DNA of 64,000 bases from Enterovibrio sp051650965 (lineage in GTDB: Bacteria; Pseudomonadota; Gammaproteobacteria; Enterobacterales; Vibrionaceae): NCBI GenBank assembly GCA_051650965.1, contig JBOFRL010000030.1, positions 1 to 64,000 of the forward strand. Direction: 5' to 3'. Below, in pieces: positions 62,694 through 64,000 of this stretch. A model generated the notes under the pieces. The model saw nothing but the letters and a program-made list of their open reading frames with translations, was not told the DNA's origin and ran no database searches. The position numbers and the translations under genes were made by a program. How positions within the stretch are numbered: the first letter of the stretch is position 1; each line of letters begins with the position of its first letter.

Positions 62694-64000
62694 TTAATTA
62701 GTGGGTTTAATGTTAAGTGCTTCTTGTAACAGCTGTAACTGCTGCTGTTGGTGCGTTAAATGTGAACCGACCGCAGGCGAGGCCGCCGCTTGTCGTCCTG
62801 CATAACCAAGTGTTGCCCCGCGCGCGAGTAGCGGCTGCAGGCGGTGGAAAACAAACTGCCAAGCGCCTTGATTTTGCGGCTCTTCTTGACACCAAAACCA
62901 CTCTTTCGCCTCAGCAAAAGGCGCAAGCGCCGCCTGCAGCTCCTCTTTAGGGAACGGATATAACTGCTCAACTCGTACTAGCGCGATATGGCTAAGATCA
63001 TGTTTTTGACGCAGTTCGAGCAGCTCAAAATAGATCTTGCCGCTGCATAAAACGACCCGCTCAACGGCCTGAGGCGCCGCAGTTTTATCCGCTATCACCG
63101 GCAAAAACGTCCCCGTTGCCAGCTCGTCTAAGCTTGCCGTGCACGACGGATGGCGCAGCAGCGATTTAGGCGTGATGACGATCAGCGGCCGGCGCACATT
63201 GCGCAGCGCTTGGCGGCGCAGCAGGTGATAAATTTGCGCCGGATTTGACGGCACGCACACTTGCATATTTTGCTGCGCGCACAGCTGTAAATAGCGCTCT
63301 AAACGCGCCGAAGAGTGCTCAGGCCCTTGTCCCTCGTAGCCGTGCGGTAAAAGCAGCGTCACCCCAGACAACCGGCCCCATTTTTGCTCGCCCGCGCTGA
63401 TGAATTGGTCGACCACCACCTGCGCGCCATTGGCAAAATCGCCAAATTGCGCTTCCCAAATGGTAAGCCCAGCCGGCTCTGTCGCTGCGTAGCCATACTC
63501 AAAAGCCAGCGCCGCCGCCTCCGACAAAACCGAGTCATAAATCTGAAAATACCCTTGCTTTTCATGCAGTTTGGTCAGCGGCGTGTACGGCTCGCCGCCG
63601 CTTTGATCGTGCAGCACCGCATGGCGATGAAAGAACGTGCCGCGCCCACAATCTTGCCCCGTCAAACGCACTGGCAGCGTTGCATCGAGCAGCGTGGCAT
63701 AAGCAAGAATTTCCGCCATTCCCCAATCGAGCAATTTTTCCTCGTTGAGCATCGCTTGCCTGTCGGCATAAATTTTGGCGACACGGTCGTGCAGCGCGGT
63801 CGTGGTCGGCACGGCGCACGCCTTTTTGCCGATGCGAAGCAGCTGCGCTTTGTCGAGCGCATGCGGCCATGGCGCGGACCAATCGGTTTCACTGTAGGCT
63901 TGCCATTTTGACGGCTGCGCCGTTTTGCGCGACTCGCTGACCACCACTGCGCCTTTGTCCAGCGCGCTGCGGTACTCATCCAGCAGCTTTGCAGCATTCT
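62694..64000 (-). CDS. sucA: 2-oxoglutarate dehydrogenase E1, C-terminal part
   Basis: Thiamine-diphosphate decarboxylase. The reading frame is open to the window edge, so only about 435 C-terminal residues of roughly 930 are present; an internal Met at 63947 is not the start. DCGRGTFFHRHAVLHDQ, FEYGYAATEP, LLPHGYEGQGPEHSSARLER and CQEEPQNQGAWQF are SucA signatures. It heads the sucABCD operon. Confidence 0.97.
   Translation of the reverse strand, partial: NAAKLLDEYRSALDKGAVVVSESRKTAQPSKWQAYSETDWSAPWPHALDKAQLLRIGKKACAVPTTTALHDRVAKIYADRQAMLNEEKLLDWGMAEILAYATLLDATLPVRLTGQDCGRGTFFHRHAVLHDQSGGEPYTPLTKLHEKQGYFQIYDSVLSEAAALAFEYGYAATEPAGLTIWEAQFGDFANGAQVVVDQFISAGEQKWGRLSGVTLLLPHGYEGQGPEHSSARLERYLQLCAQQNMQVCVPSNPAQIYHLLRRQALRNVRRPLIVITPKSLLRHPSCTASLDELATGTFLPVIADKTAAPQAVERVVLCSGKIYFELLELRQKHDLSHIALVRVEQLYPFPKEELQAALAPFAEAKEWFWCQEEPQNQGAWQFVFHRLQPLLARGATLGYAGRQAAASPAVGSHLTHQQQQLQLLQEALNIKPTN

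Noticed and set aside
1..64000. CRISPR arrays, prophage and rRNA
   Set aside because: No regularly spaced repeats, phage structural genes or rRNA segments were seen on reading.

Overview
The window reads as chromosome of a gammaproteobacterium. ClpS/ClpA, InfA, RluE, NADP-type Icd, ExoI, Adk-HemH, CspD, YgiQ, a HelD relative, FabV, MenI, UvrB, UbiG and sucABCD are all of gammaproteobacterial type, and FabV, Sxy/TfoX, CspD and a LuxO-like activator give a Vibrio/Aeromonas/Alteromonas flavour. I cannot name the genus. Two effector-like proteins with no signal peptide, one carrying a macro domain, hint at a host-associated life; that is inference.

Layout. 0-5.4 kb: tail of an unknown gene, clpS-clpA (+), infA and rluE (-), icd (+). 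5.4-12.6 kb: a secreted multidomain chitinase (-), sbcB (+), hemH and adk (-), then sxy/tfoX after a long leader. 12.6-18.2 kb: a divergent pair made of a RimK-like ATP-grasp ligase (-) and a GNAT/C39-like peptidase fusion (+), followed on the + strand by three tandem secreted six-cysteine paralogues of unknown function. 18.3-26.7 kb: dCMP-deaminase family protein, ygiQ, a divergent HelD-like helicase, a membrane HD-GYP protein lacking its HD histidine, cspD, and tRNA-Cys/tRNA-Gly. 26.7-32.4 kb: fabV, a DUF302 protein, aminotransferase-menI, a LON-domain protein and a YvcK/YbhK-family protein.

32.4-40 kb is an accessory-looking stretch: a decayed DUF4277/IS1634-type transposase, a dispersed repeat, a 1220-residue macro-domain protein with internal helical repeats, a DUF3943 protein and an unrecognised effector-like protein. 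40-51.3 kb is a galactoside-use region: GH36 alpha-galactosidase divergent from lacZ, a GalR/GalS-like repressor, a CysB-like LysR regulator and, after a membrane protein and a methyltransferase, a MelB-type sodium:melibiose symporter. GalR-type palindromic operators precede lacZ/alpha-galactosidase and the symporter, so the regulon can be read directly. 51.3-64 kb: uvrB, an unknown membrane protein, a LuxO-like sigma-54 activator without a receiver domain, an ISL3 transposase remnant reaching the 3' end of ubiG, a lipoprotein-like trypsin-fold protease, and the sucABCD operon (sucA cut by the window end).

Least explained are the secreted six-cysteine triplet next to the RimK/GNAT-C39 module, the macro-domain protein, and several regulators that have lost expected residues or domains (HD-GYP, HelD-like, LuxO-like). 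Starts were chosen by eye from Shine-Dalgarno spacing and remembered family N-termini; no database search was run.
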